Assembly (NCBI RefSeq): GCF_000155675.2
Contig: NC_020911.1
Span: forward strand, 2,098,501-2,162,500
DNA length: 64,000 bases
Direction of reading: 5' to 3'
DNA from: Octadecabacter antarcticus 307
GTDB lineage: Bacteria > Pseudomonadota > Alphaproteobacteria > Rhodobacterales > Rhodobacteraceae
Both the position numbers and the translations under genes were made by a program. The notes under the pieces were generated by a model. It had not been told where the DNA came from. It was given only the letters and a program-made list of their open reading frames with translations, and did no database searches. This document shows positions 55,001-62,969 of the stretch, one piece after another. The first letter of the stretch is position 1; each line of letters opens with the position of its first letter.

Positions 55001-55782
55001 CGGATTTCTGCGAGGTCGCCCAGCGTGATGACTCGGTCACCATTGATCTTCACGGGTAGGGAATAGATGTCGCGCGGTTCATCAAAACTGGATGGGATTT
55101 TGACAGCGAATGACCCCTGTTCCGTCTCGACCTCTCCGGCTGCGATCAACAGGTTATTTTGGGTAACAACGTCGATCAATTCGCTTGCAGTGACGTTGTA
55201 GGATTCCAGCTTTAGGGGGTCGATGATGACTTCAATCATCTCGGCGCGCTTGCCTGTAAGTGCTGCTTCAAGCACGCCATCGATACCTTCAACGACGTCC
55301 TGTAAATCCTCGGCCACTTGGATAAGTGTGCGTTCGGGGACTTCGCCCGTCAGGTTGACGATGATGATCGGAAATTCAGAAAAGTTGATTTCGTTGATTG
55401 AATAATTGTCGGCCCCATCGGGAAATTCGCTTTCGACGGTGTTCATCGCGTCACGGATGTCGGCCATAGTTTCGGTCTTGTTCCAGCCGAAATCAAATTC
55501 CAGCGCGACACCTGCGTAATTTTCAGCCGCTGTCGCGGTCATGGTTTTTAAACCGTCGAGGTCTCGCAACTGTGATTCCATCGGCTGGACCAGGAGCGTT
55601 TCAGAATCTTCGGCCGAAATACCGGGGAAGGGGACCGACACAAAGATCACCGGAATTTCGATGTCCGGCTCACCTTCCTTAGGCAGCGCGTAATAGGCGA
55701 ATCCCCCCGCCAAAAGCGACAGGATGATAAAGGCGATGACCATGCGTGCGCGTGCGGCGGCGGCGTCTACGATTTTGATCAA
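52021..55782 (-). CDS. RND-family efflux transporter permease
   Basis: This large AcrB-type inner-membrane pump subunit has 1253 residues, about 200 more than AcrB. Visible are the opening helix RMVIAFIILSLLAGGFAYYAL, the helix-4 region AVGMLVDGAIVVVEYADKR near 400 and FFVENEPEQAIVYVQARG after the central helices. Extra hydrophobic segments stand at about residues 505-570 (VPPAIMIVFIGAMMTLNP and GMIVFLLGGVAVSITVG), between helix 6 and helix 7. The start overlaps the adaptor stop by ATGA. No outer-membrane partner is encoded nearby. Confidence 0.95.
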   Translation of the reverse strand: MIKIVDAAAARARMVIAFIILSLLAGGFAYYALPKEGEPDIEIPVIFVSVPFPGISAEDSETLLVQPMESQLRDLDGLKTMTATAAENYAGVALEFDFGWNKTETMADIRDAMNTVESEFPDGADNYSINEINFSEFPIIIVNLTGEVPERTLIQVAEDLQDVVEGIDGVLEAALTGKRAEMIEVIIDPLKLESYNVTASELIDVVTQNNLLIAAGEVETEQGSFAVKIPSSFDEPRDIYSLPVKINGDRVITLGDLAEIRLTFEDRASTARFNGTTTVALQVVKRRGFNLIDTAQEVRDVIETEVAAWPHDLQDAVQVGLSNDQSRNVDSMVRQLEGSVLTAIALVMIVVLATLGTRPALLVGFAIPTSFLLCFAFLAVMGVTISNIVMFGLILAVGMLVDGAIVVVEYADKRMQEGAGPMEAYTDAAKRMFWPVVSSTATTLCAFLPMLFWPGVPGQFMGMLPVTIIFVLSASLIVALIYLPVMGGVTGRMSRAFGSTSDALKASLPWFVNALMVPPAIMIVFIGAMMTLNPGYLTGEQVNNGGFFASLPGMIVFLLGGVAVSITVGAAKIERPAKRIKAGYRRTIFGHVIHFIAGNPVMPIVSIVGIILIVMSVFTYFGANNNGVEFFVENEPEQAIVYVQARGNLSIAEKDILVRQVETITLQEPGIQSVFAFAGEGGLNQNTAGASGPKDAIGQLQIELIPWDDRPAFARANNIDLATLDGDLVIARLQTALDTIPGIRTEILSLSMGPGSAKPVHLRLSGDNWDDLRTATALARGQFDTTTGLTLIEDSRPLPGIDWEITVDVQKAGRYGANVAAVGGMVQLVTRGILLDTMRVDSSDEEIEIRVRLPEANRVLSTLDSLRVRTSSGLVPLSNFITRNPVPELAQIDRIDQNRYFDVKADVAPNLTKFTTGEGDDLSVLGLFRELQDSDAAPNANRTISATDGTIFVLVHLIDAPNVAAVQTAVTDGDTIPVAVNGNERIATITEWLDTNPFPASVSHEWTGDQEDQAESGAFLVNAFAGALGLMFIILLAQFNSVYNSILVLLAVILSTTGVLIGMLVMDQAFSIIMTGTGIVALAGIVVNNNIVLIDTYQEYEKYMPRTEAITRTAEDRIRPVLLTTITTMAGLAPMMFGLSLDFIGGGYSVDSPTALWWKQLATAVVFGLGIATVLTLVFTPSMLALRVWVTTYAGWGAQLLSKLSMGKSSRAAQDWALSREAKRVKAPEIIWDDPNEIPVPVMAPAATLKAAE

Positions 55783-57023
55783 TTGCTTGACTCCGGTAGC
55801 GCCATATCCTGTTGCATCGTAGCAATGACGAGCACTCCGTCGGTCACATATTCTTGCCCGACGACAATCACATCTACCGTGTCGGGCAGGCCTGTAACCC
55901 AGATACCATCGATTGTGTCGCGCATAATACCGACTGGCATGAAGCGCGCGATATCGCCGTCTTCCGCATCATTTTTGACGACAGCACGGATGCCGATGGT
56001 GCCGTAATTGTCCAGCGTCAGCGATGAGGCCGGTAAAAGATGCGCCATTCGCCCGTCCGATGCGATGATAATTTCAGCCGTTTGCCCGTCGCCGATACTT
56101 TGATCGGCGTTTGGCACACGCATTTCGACGCGGAACGTGCGTGTCATTTCATCAGCAGACCGCGACAGGAACGTCACTTGGCCCACGACTTCTTCGCCTG
56201 TGGTCAGACGCGCGCCGGCCATGGCACCGACTGTGATCTGGCTGACGCTTGCCTCGGGAACAAAACCCACGAGCTTAATCGGGTCAAGCTGTATAATGGT
56301 GGCACAGGACGCACCGGGCTGCATGAGTGACCCAAGTTCGCTGGTGTCACTTTCAAGCAAGCCCGCGAAGGGCGCGGTGATGTTCAGACGCTCAATTTCG
56401 CGTTCGTCTGCGGCAACGGCGGCTTGTGCTCCCTCGATGCCTGCTTGTGCAGATATCACTTGGCTAGAGGCGCGTTGCACGCCCGCATTTGCGGCCTCAA
56501 GTGCGGCTTCGGCACTGACCAGGCGGGTTTCGGACGCAAAGCCGTCCTCAGACAGGCGGCGGGCGACGTTGACGTTAATTTCGGCTTCACGCACGCGAGC
56601 CGAGGCTTCTAAGACAGTGGCTTGAGCTTCGGGGACGCGGCCTCGCGCTTCGGCGAGGCGCGCGCGGCTTTCGGCCAATTGCGCCGCGCGGGTGCCGGGA
56701 TCAAGTTGGCACAACAAATCGCCCGTATCGACAAATGCGCCTTTGCGGATGGGTTCGGATATCACAAGGCCAGAGGTTTCGGATGCAACCGTCACTTGTC
56801 GCGCGGCTTCGGTGCGCCCGCGCAGGATAACGGCGCTGTCTACGGTCACCGCGTCCGATGTCATCGCAACAACACTGATTGGGTTTGTCGTGGCAGCCTC
56901 GTCCATGATTTCTTCAACGCCAGGGTCGACTTGGGCAAAAGCCAACAACGATTCCCGCTCAAACACGAGAGCATAAAGCGAAATCGACACGACGATGGCG
57001 GTGAACAGGGGCATGAAACGCAT
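55779..57023 (-). CDS. RND efflux periplasmic adaptor protein
   Basis: This membrane-fusion protein links the RND permease to an outer-membrane channel. The 414 residues start with a membrane anchor FTAIVVSISLYALVF. A biotinyl-lipoyl-like half motif VTVASETSGLVISEPIRKGAFVD follows, then a helical hairpin (about 115-215) rich in Ala/Glu/Arg, then DRxLNITAPFAGLLES and a barrel domain. A palindrome lies 59 bases upstream of the start, probably the operator of the pair. Confidence 0.93.
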   Translation of the reverse strand: MRFMPLFTAIVVSISLYALVFERESLLAFAQVDPGVEEIMDEAATTNPISVVAMTSDAVTVDSAVILRGRTEAARQVTVASETSGLVISEPIRKGAFVDTGDLLCQLDPGTRAAQLAESRARLAEARGRVPEAQATVLEASARVREAEINVNVARRLSEDGFASETRLVSAEAALEAANAGVQRASSQVISAQAGIEGAQAAVAADEREIERLNITAPFAGLLESDTSELGSLMQPGASCATIIQLDPIKLVGFVPEASVSQITVGAMAGARLTTGEEVVGQVTFLSRSADEMTRTFRVEMRVPNADQSIGDGQTAEIIIASDGRMAHLLPASSLTLDNYGTIGIRAVVKNDAEDGDIARFMPVGIMRDTIDGIWVTGLPDTVDVIVVGQEYVTDGVLVIATMQQDMALPESSN

Positions 57024-57081
57024 AAATTGATCTCGCAGTGTGGGGTGGGCGGGATATATTAATTTACATATCTCTCGTACG

Positions 57082-57099
57082 CTAAACTGACCAGTTCAG
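57082..57099. promoter_or_regulatory. Palindromic operator candidate upstream of the RND operon
   Basis: CTAAACTG (57082-57089) and CAGTTCAG (57092-57099) form an 18-bp palindrome with a 2-base centre, 7 of 8 positions per arm matching. Its place 59 bases before the adaptor start suggests a TetR-type repressor site; no regulator gene is adjacent. Confidence 0.5.
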
Positions 57100-57271
57100 A
57101 TTAAAGAAAGATTGGCGGATCAGCAAGGCGAAAATGTTAAGGGTCGTTACTTTGGCAGAAGTACAGAGATTGGCACGATTTTTATGTGCAATTTTGTTGC
57201 CGTGACCGCGCGGGTCTTGTCCCCGCTTGCCCCTTCGCGATAAGAGGGGCAAGAAACTGAGCGAGGGCACA

Positions 57272-57961
57272 ATGAGCAATTCTGAAACCTTCATCGATGA
57301 GGTCACCGAAGAGGTCCGCAAGGACAAGTTGTTAGGCTACATGCGCAAGTATGGCTGGATCGCGGTTTTGGTTGTTTTAATGATCGTCGGGGGAACTGCA
57401 TTTTCGGAATTTCGCAAGGCGCAATCGGAAGGCGCAGCGCAGGCGGTGGGTGATGAGATCCTCGTGGCACTTGAAATTGATGATGATCAGGGACGCGCTG
57501 CGGCGTTACAGGCGATTGACGTAATCGGCCCTGCGGCTGCGGTCACGGGTCTGTTGACGGCAGCTAATTTGACCGAAATTGACGACATTTCGGGGGCCGC
57601 TGGCGCACTTGACGCTGTTGCGCTAGACGCGGATATACCGCAAGTTTATCGCGACCTTGCGGCGTTAAAATCTGTTATGATTAAAGGCGATACGCTGTCG
57701 ATTGAAGATCGTCGCACGATGCTGGCAGACTTGGCCGTGGCTGGTGCGCCGTTTCGTGTGGTGGCGCAAGAACAGCTTGCACTGATCAGCGTTGAAGCAG
57801 GCGACATCGACACTGCGGTGACGCAATTTGCGGCTCTCGCCCAAGACGCCGAGGCGACGCGGGGCTTGCGCGAACGCGCGTTCAGTATGATTGTAGCCTT
57901 GGGCGGTGACATTGACGCGCTTGTGGGTAATATTAATGCCACAGAAACGCTGGACAATTAA
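57272..57961 (+). CDS. YfgM-like membrane-anchored tetratricopeptide protein
   Basis: ATG 57272 (MSNSETFIDEVTEEV) gives 229 residues. A short cytosolic N-terminus precedes one membrane helix (YGWIAVLVVLMIVGGTAFSEF) and a periplasmic helical domain with TPR-like repeats. In E. coli YfgM works with the periplasmic chaperone PpiD at the Sec translocon (family knowledge). The order yfgM-bamB-der here matches E. coli, supporting the assignment. An in-frame upstream start at 57227 is less likely. Confidence 0.88.
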   Translation: MSNSETFIDEVTEEVRKDKLLGYMRKYGWIAVLVVLMIVGGTAFSEFRKAQSEGAAQAVGDEILVALEIDDDQGRAAALQAIDVIGPAAAVTGLLTAANLTEIDDISGAAGALDAVALDADIPQVYRDLAALKSVMIKGDTLSIEDRRTMLADLAVAGAPFRVVAQEQLALISVEAGDIDTAVTQFAALAQDAEATRGLRERAFSMIVALGGDIDALVGNINATETLDN

Positions 57962-57995
57962 GACATCCGCAAAGGGGCCCGAAAAGGGGAACGAC

Positions 57996-59324
57996 GTGAC
58001 AGGCAAACTATTGACATGTTTTAAGAAGCCAATACTGGTGGCTTTGGCGCTAACGACGGCGCTGGCGGCTTGCGGTGAACAAGACATCATCCTGACGGGT
58101 GAACGGCTGGATATTCGCGGCGGCGCGACGGATGTTGCCGCCTTTGTGAATCAGGCGCTCCCGATTTCACTGCCAGCCGCTGTCGTCAACGCTGATTGGA
58201 CCCATCGCAACGGTGGTCCAAGCCATATGATCATGCATCCGGCCCTTGGTGCGTCCCTCGCGCCGCTGTTTTCCAACAATATTGGAGCAGGTGACAGCCG
58301 CCGTCTTCGCATCACTGCTGATCCGATTGTAACGCCAAGCGCGATCTACACACTGGATGCGCAAAGCCAAGTTGTGGCGACTTCTGCGGCTGGACAAACT
58401 CTTTGGGCGCGCAGCGTCATCCCGCCAACCGACAATCCGCGTGATGCGTCGGGTGGGGGTCTGGCTGTGGCGGGACCCGTGTTACTGGCCACCACCGGAT
58501 TTGGCGAAGTTGTGGCGATTGACGCGGCATCGGGCGATGAAATTTGGCGTCAGGACCTCGACGCGCCGGGGACGTCAGCGCCAACAATTTTCGGCGACCT
58601 TGCCTACATTGTGGCCCGTGATGGCCGTGCTTGGGCAATTGAACTTGCATCAGGCCGAATCCGCTGGACCCAAAGCGGAACACCACCTGTTTCGAACTTC
58701 TCGGGTGGGGCGGGGGCTGCGGTTGCCGGGGATTTCGCGATTTTCCCGTTCCCAACAGGCGAAGTTCTTGCGGCTTTCCCGCAAGGCGGATTGCGACGCT
58801 GGTCCACGGTTGTGACGGGCCAACGCCCCGGGCAAGCGGCATCCAACATTTCTGACATTGCCGGTGATCCGGTGATTGACGGGGACCGCGTGTATGTCGG
58901 CAACTTCTCCGGCCGCGTCGTGGCACTTGAACTTGCCAATGGCGATCGGATCTGGACTGCGACCGAGGGCGCTGTTGGCCCTGTATGGCCTGCGGGAGGA
59001 TCGATTTTTCTGGTCAATGATATTGGTGAACTGCTGCGGCTTGACGCGGATGATGGCACGGCGATTTGGCGCGTCGCATTGCCCGGTTTTGAAGAGACCC
59101 GCGAACGCCGCCAAAGAACCCGTTTCGCGCATTATGGCCCGATTCTTGCGGGGGGCCGCCTTATCGTCGCCTCAAGCGATGGTTTGATCCGTCAGTTTGA
59201 CCCCACGTCGGGTGCCTTGGTCGGCACCATCGAAATCCCAAGTGGGGCGGCGTCAAACCCAGTCGTGGCCAACGGCACGCTTTATGTCGTTACCAAGCGT
59301 GGCCAATTGCTGGCTTTCCGTTAA
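57996..59324 (+). CDS. bamB: Outer membrane assembly lipoprotein BamB (PQQ-like beta-propeller)
   Basis: BamB is the beta-propeller subunit of the BAM complex that inserts outer-membrane proteins. GTG 57996 follows AAAAGGGG and opens the signal peptide ending LTTALAAC, where Cys26 is the lipidated residue; the frame upstream to 57906 overlaps the YfgM-like gene. Protein length is 442. Propeller repeats are seen as AIDAASGDEIWRQDL, AIELASGRIRWTQSG and ALELANGDRIWTATEG. Confidence 0.9.
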   Translation: MTGKLLTCFKKPILVALALTTALAACGEQDIILTGERLDIRGGATDVAAFVNQALPISLPAAVVNADWTHRNGGPSHMIMHPALGASLAPLFSNNIGAGDSRRLRITADPIVTPSAIYTLDAQSQVVATSAAGQTLWARSVIPPTDNPRDASGGGLAVAGPVLLATTGFGEVVAIDAASGDEIWRQDLDAPGTSAPTIFGDLAYIVARDGRAWAIELASGRIRWTQSGTPPVSNFSGGAGAAVAGDFAIFPFPTGEVLAAFPQGGLRRWSTVVTGQRPGQAASNISDIAGDPVIDGDRVYVGNFSGRVVALELANGDRIWTATEGAVGPVWPAGGSIFLVNDIGELLRLDADDGTAIWRVALPGFEETRERRQRTRFAHYGPILAGGRLIVASSDGLIRQFDPTSGALVGTIEIPSGAASNPVVANGTLYVVTKRGQLLAFR

Positions 59325-59373
59325 GCGGCAAAGCGTGTATGGCGCGTTTCTAACCTTATAGAGTCGTAATCCA

Positions 59374-60864
59374 ATGTCCTTTACTCTCGCCATTGTGGGC
59401 CGTCCGAACGTCGGAAAATCCACGTTGTTCAACCGTCTTGTCGGCAAAAAGCTCGCGCTTGTTGATGACCAGCCCGGCGTCACGCGCGATTTGCGCGAAG
59501 GGGCGGCGCGTTTGGGCGATTTACGGTTCACGGTGATCGACACTGCCGGTCTCGAAGAGGCCACAGATGAATCGTTGCAAGGCCGCATGCGGGCGCTGAC
59601 CGAACGCGCTGTTGAAATGGCCGACGTTTGCTTGTTCATGTACGATGCACGCATGGGAATTATGCCTGCAGACGAAGTGTTCGCTGACATTCTGCGCAAG
59701 AAAAGCGCCAAAGTCATTTTGGCGGCCAATAAATCCGAAGGTCGCGCGGCAGACGCGGGTGTGATTGAGGGCTTCAATCTGGGGCTAGGTGAACCGATCC
59801 GTCTTTCGGCGGAACACGGCGAAGGCCTGAGCGAGATGTACGATGTGTTGATGCCGATATCGGATGCGTTCGAAGAACGCGCCGCGGCTGATGCGCCCGA
59901 CGTGGACGTCGATGTTGACGAGGACAACGAAGAAGACGGCCCGCGCGTTCCCACCAAATCAAAGCCGCTGCAAATCGCTGTTGTGGGCCGCCCGAATGCT
60001 GGTAAATCGACGCTGATCAACCAGATTCTTGGCGAGGACCGCCTTTTGACTGGACCAGAAGCGGGTATCACCCGTGATGCGATTTCAGTGCAGATGGACT
60101 GGGGTCCAGAGAGCGCGACAGTTCCAGTGCGCATCTTTGACACCGCCGGAATACGTAAACGCGCTAAGGTGCAAGAAAAGCTGGAAAAACTGTCGGTTGC
60201 TGATGGTCTACGGGCAGTAAAGTTTGCCGAAGTTGTGGTTATCCTGATCGACGTGGAAATCCCGTTTGAACAGCAGGATTTGCGGCTTGCTGATCTGGCT
60301 GAACGCGAAGGCCGCGCCGTGGTTCTTGCGGTGAATAAATGGGACGTTGAGGGCGAAAAGCAGGCCAAGCTGAAAGAGCTTAAGGAACAGTTCACCCGTC
60401 TGCTGCCACAGCTAAAAGGCGCGCCATTGGTCACAGTGTCGGCCAAAACTGGCCGCGGTATTGATCGTCTGCAAGAAGCGATCCTCAAGGCCCATGAGGT
60501 CTGGAACCGCCGTATCACCACCGCCCAGTTGAACCGTTGGTTGATGGGCATGACCGAATCGCATCCACCCCCCGCACCGGGTGGGCGTCGCATCAAAATG
60601 CGCTACGCCACACAGGTCAAAACCCGCCCGCCGGGTTTTGTTATTATGTGTAGCCACCCTGATATGCTGCCCGAAAGCTATTCGCGCTATCTGGTCAATG
60701 GATTGCGGTTGGATTTTGATATGCCGGGCACACCGATCCGCCTGCATTTCCGTAGCCAAGCGGATAAAAATCCGTATAAAAACAATACAAAATCCACGCC
60801 GTCGCGCCTGCGTAAGCATTTGGGCAAAGCGCCCGCCGACGTAAAGAAACGGTTTAGGGGCTAG
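59374..60864 (+). CDS. der: Ribosome-associated GTPase Der (EngA)
   Basis: Der is an essential double GTPase for 50S ribosome assembly, 496 residues. GTPase 1 has [20 protein letters not shown] and [12 protein letters not shown], GTPase 2 has [35 protein letters not shown] and [11 protein letters not shown]. An acidic linker ([14 protein letters not shown]) joins them. The KH-like C-terminus has [16 protein letters not shown]. Its stop overlaps the convergent TspO-like gene by four bases. Confidence 0.98.
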   Translation: MSFTLAIVGRPNVGKSTLFNRLVGKKLALVDDQPGVTRDLREGAARLGDLRFTVIDTAGLEEATDESLQGRMRALTERAVEMADVCLFMYDARMGIMPADEVFADILRKKSAKVILAANKSEGRAADAGVIEGFNLGLGEPIRLSAEHGEGLSEMYDVLMPISDAFEERAAADAPDVDVDVDEDNEEDGPRVPTKSKPLQIAVVGRPNAGKSTLINQILGEDRLLTGPEAGITRDAISVQMDWGPESATVPVRIFDTAGIRKRAKVQEKLEKLSVADGLRAVKFAEVVVILIDVEIPFEQQDLRLADLAEREGRAVVLAVNKWDVEGEKQAKLKELKEQFTRLLPQLKGAPLVTVSAKTGRGIDRLQEAILKAHEVWNRRITTAQLNRWLMGMTESHPPPAPGGRRIKMRYATQVKTRPPGFVIMCSHPDMLPESYSRYLVNGLRLDFDMPGTPIRLHFRSQADKNPYKNNTKSTPSRLRKHLGKAPADVKKRFRG

Positions 60865-61568
60865 GCTGGCTGGTTTGCATTCTGGCGCACTTGAAATGCC
60901 AGAAGCGCCAGCATCGCAACGATTCCTATGGCCGCGAATGCCGTCACTTGTGTCATGCCATTGGCGACGATTATGCCAACGAGCGCCCATATCAACGTAA
61001 GGCCATAGCCCGATATCGGTGTGAGGCGGCGCTGTACGCCAAGCGCCACGATCAGCGCCAGAGCGATCCCCGCAAACGCCCAACCTGTCGCGCCGAACAC
61101 AACCCCGTACCCCGCTGCCGTGCTGCCCAATGACACGAAAGACGCCGCCGTCAGCCAGCCTGCGAAAATCGACACGGGCCAGAGTGCGAGCCATTGGTCA
61201 GCACGTGGCGCACGCAGTGTCGCGATAATCGCCGGGACCGCCATTGCGAAGATCAAGACTGTTGCGCCAATGGCGGTTTGGTTTGCCACCCAAAGCCAAG
61301 GCGTGCCAAGAGCGAGGCTGATGGTCAACGGCGTGCGCATTGCGTCCCATGCCGGATCACTGCGGCGTTTCCAGATGCCGAAGATCGCTGACACAACCAG
61401 CCAACCATAGATCAAACCCCAAATTGCAAAGGCGTAGCCCGCCGGTTGGATCGGTGGGTCAATCTGCGGGATCGGCAATTGATCCGGTGTGAACCCGCTG
61501 AAAGAGGTGAAATAGGGGGAGACCACAAAGGTCACCGTGAAGATCATGGTGAGGAATGCATTTTTCAT
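60861..61568 (-). CDS. TspO/MBR-like tryptophan-rich membrane protein
   Basis: This 235-residue membrane protein has six or more helices and several Trp-rich turns: [19 protein letters not shown] near residue 45, [15 protein letters not shown] and [20 protein letters not shown]. It resembles the TspO/MBR family, which binds tetrapyrroles and steroids, but is longer than the usual 160 residues, so it is a distant relative. It is divergent from the DUF2235 gene. Confidence 0.75.
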   Translation of the reverse strand: MKNAFLTMIFTVTFVVSPYFTSFSGFTPDQLPIPQIDPPIQPAGYAFAIWGLIYGWLVVSAIFGIWKRRSDPAWDAMRTPLTISLALGTPWLWVANQTAIGATVLIFAMAVPAIIATLRAPRADQWLALWPVSIFAGWLTAASFVSLGSTAAGYGVVFGATGWAFAGIALALIVALGVQRRLTPISGYGLTLIWALVGIIVANGMTQVTAFAAIGIVAMLALLAFQVRQNANQPA

Positions 61569-61691
61569 ATTCTACAAATAGCGCCGTGTCGAAAGTTACA
61601 AGACCGCTGCGCCAATCCGGGTCGGGTTTTGCTGACTTGACGCAACGGCAGGTCCGCTTCACCCTAAAGATGAATGTTGAGGGGCAAGCCT

Positions 61692-62969
61692 ATGAAACGT
61701 ATCGCCATTTTTATCGACGGAACTAGAAATCGCCCAGACGCTGAACACCCTACGAACGTGGTCAGACTGGCACAAAGCGTGCGGCACCGCGCCCTTGGGG
61801 GATCGCCTGCACAGGGCGCATTGGATAGCGGGATGCCGCAGATCGTTCTTTATTCCACGGGTGTCGGGTCAGGACAGGGCAACACTGCATTGGCGCGCAA
61901 TACGGACAAGATTTTCGGAGGTGCACTGGGTTGGGGGTTAACGTCGATAATCGTTAATGCCTACCGCGAGTTGATGTTTGTCTATGAGCCGGGTGACGAG
62001 GTTATGGTGTTCGGATTTTCGCGCGGGGCGTTTGCAGCACGTTCGCTTGTGGGGCTGATCCGCAACTGTGGAATTCTTGAACGCGACAGTCTGCGGTTTG
62101 TGCCTGATGCCATCGATCGCTACCGCAGCATGAAAGAGGCGGATGGGCCAGATTCAGATGAAAGCCACGAGTTCCGGCTAAAACACTCCCCCCAGATCAT
62201 GACCAATGATAAAGAGGTGAAATGGCGCAAAGCGCAGGGCCTGTCCGTCGTCGGGGTCGTTCCGTTCAAGATCGCATATATGGGCGTTTGGGATACGGTC
62301 AGCGCCATGGGTGCGCCCGAAATTCTGCCAGTCGCAAAATGGCTGAACGTGCAATACCGGTTCCACGATACGCGCCTGACGTCGATGGTATTGGCGGCAC
62401 GCCACGCCATCGCCATTGACGAGCGGCGCAAATTATACCCCAGCACCCCGTGGACCAATTCGTTAGACCTGAACGAGAAACACGCCAAAGAATTCAAACC
62501 CACCCACCTGCAACAATGGTTTCCGGGCAATCACGGGTCCGTCGGTGGGGGCGGTCCGCAAACTGGCTTAAGCTCAATTTCGCTGAACTGGATTGCGCTT
62601 GGCGCCCATAACGCGGGGCTGGAAATTGATTTTGACGAGATGGATAAACATGCTGACACCTATGATGTGACGGTCGAATTGCATAACATGCCGATCAAGG
62701 CGGGTATCGGGACTTGGGTGTCGAGCAGACTGTCTGGGGATCGCGGTGGTCCTGACGATCTGAACGACGTGTCGATGTCCGCCGTGGATCGTGGGTTCGA
62801 AGTGCCAGAGTATCTGGCGACGCAAACCCTATCGAACGTGCGCCAGGCGCTTGGACATATTGACGACGTGCAACGCGACAAAATGCGTATCGCGTACCGT
62901 TGGGTCAACGGCGGCGACACGCATATGCCTGGCAATAAAAAACGCCCCAGAGGTCCGCATGCGCGGTAG
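61692..62969 (+). CDS. DUF2235 family alpha/beta hydrolase
   Basis: This 425-residue protein belongs to DUF2235, the fold of the Tle1-type phospholipase effectors of type VI secretion. It has IFIDGTRNRPDAEHPTNVVR near the N-terminus, the nucleophile elbow GFSRGAFAARSLVGL near 113, GVWDTVSAMGAPE near 200 with the likely Asp, and PGNHGSVGGGGPQ near 280 with the likely His. ATG 61692 follows GAGGGG. No T6SS or immunity gene is nearby, so a housekeeping lipid hydrolase is as likely as an effector. Confidence 0.88.
   Translation: MKRIAIFIDGTRNRPDAEHPTNVVRLAQSVRHRALGGSPAQGALDSGMPQIVLYSTGVGSGQGNTALARNTDKIFGGALGWGLTSIIVNAYRELMFVYEPGDEVMVFGFSRGAFAARSLVGLIRNCGILERDSLRFVPDAIDRYRSMKEADGPDSDESHEFRLKHSPQIMTNDKEVKWRKAQGLSVVGVVPFKIAYMGVWDTVSAMGAPEILPVAKWLNVQYRFHDTRLTSMVLAARHAIAIDERRKLYPSTPWTNSLDLNEKHAKEFKPTHLQQWFPGNHGSVGGGGPQTGLSSISLNWIALGAHNAGLEIDFDEMDKHADTYDVTVELHNMPIKAGIGTWVSSRLSGDRGGPDDLNDVSMSAVDRGFEVPEYLATQTLSNVRQALGHIDDVQRDKMRIAYRWVNGGDTHMPGNKKRPRGPHAR

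Noticed and set aside
54539..55066. Plus-strand open frame opposite the RND permease
   Set aside because: It is Thr/Ser/Arg-rich antisense text with no ribosome site or motif.
59253..60596. Minus-strand open frame of 447 codons opposite der and the end of bamB
   Set aside because: It is antisense to two well supported genes and has a Ser/Arg-rich composition with no domain.
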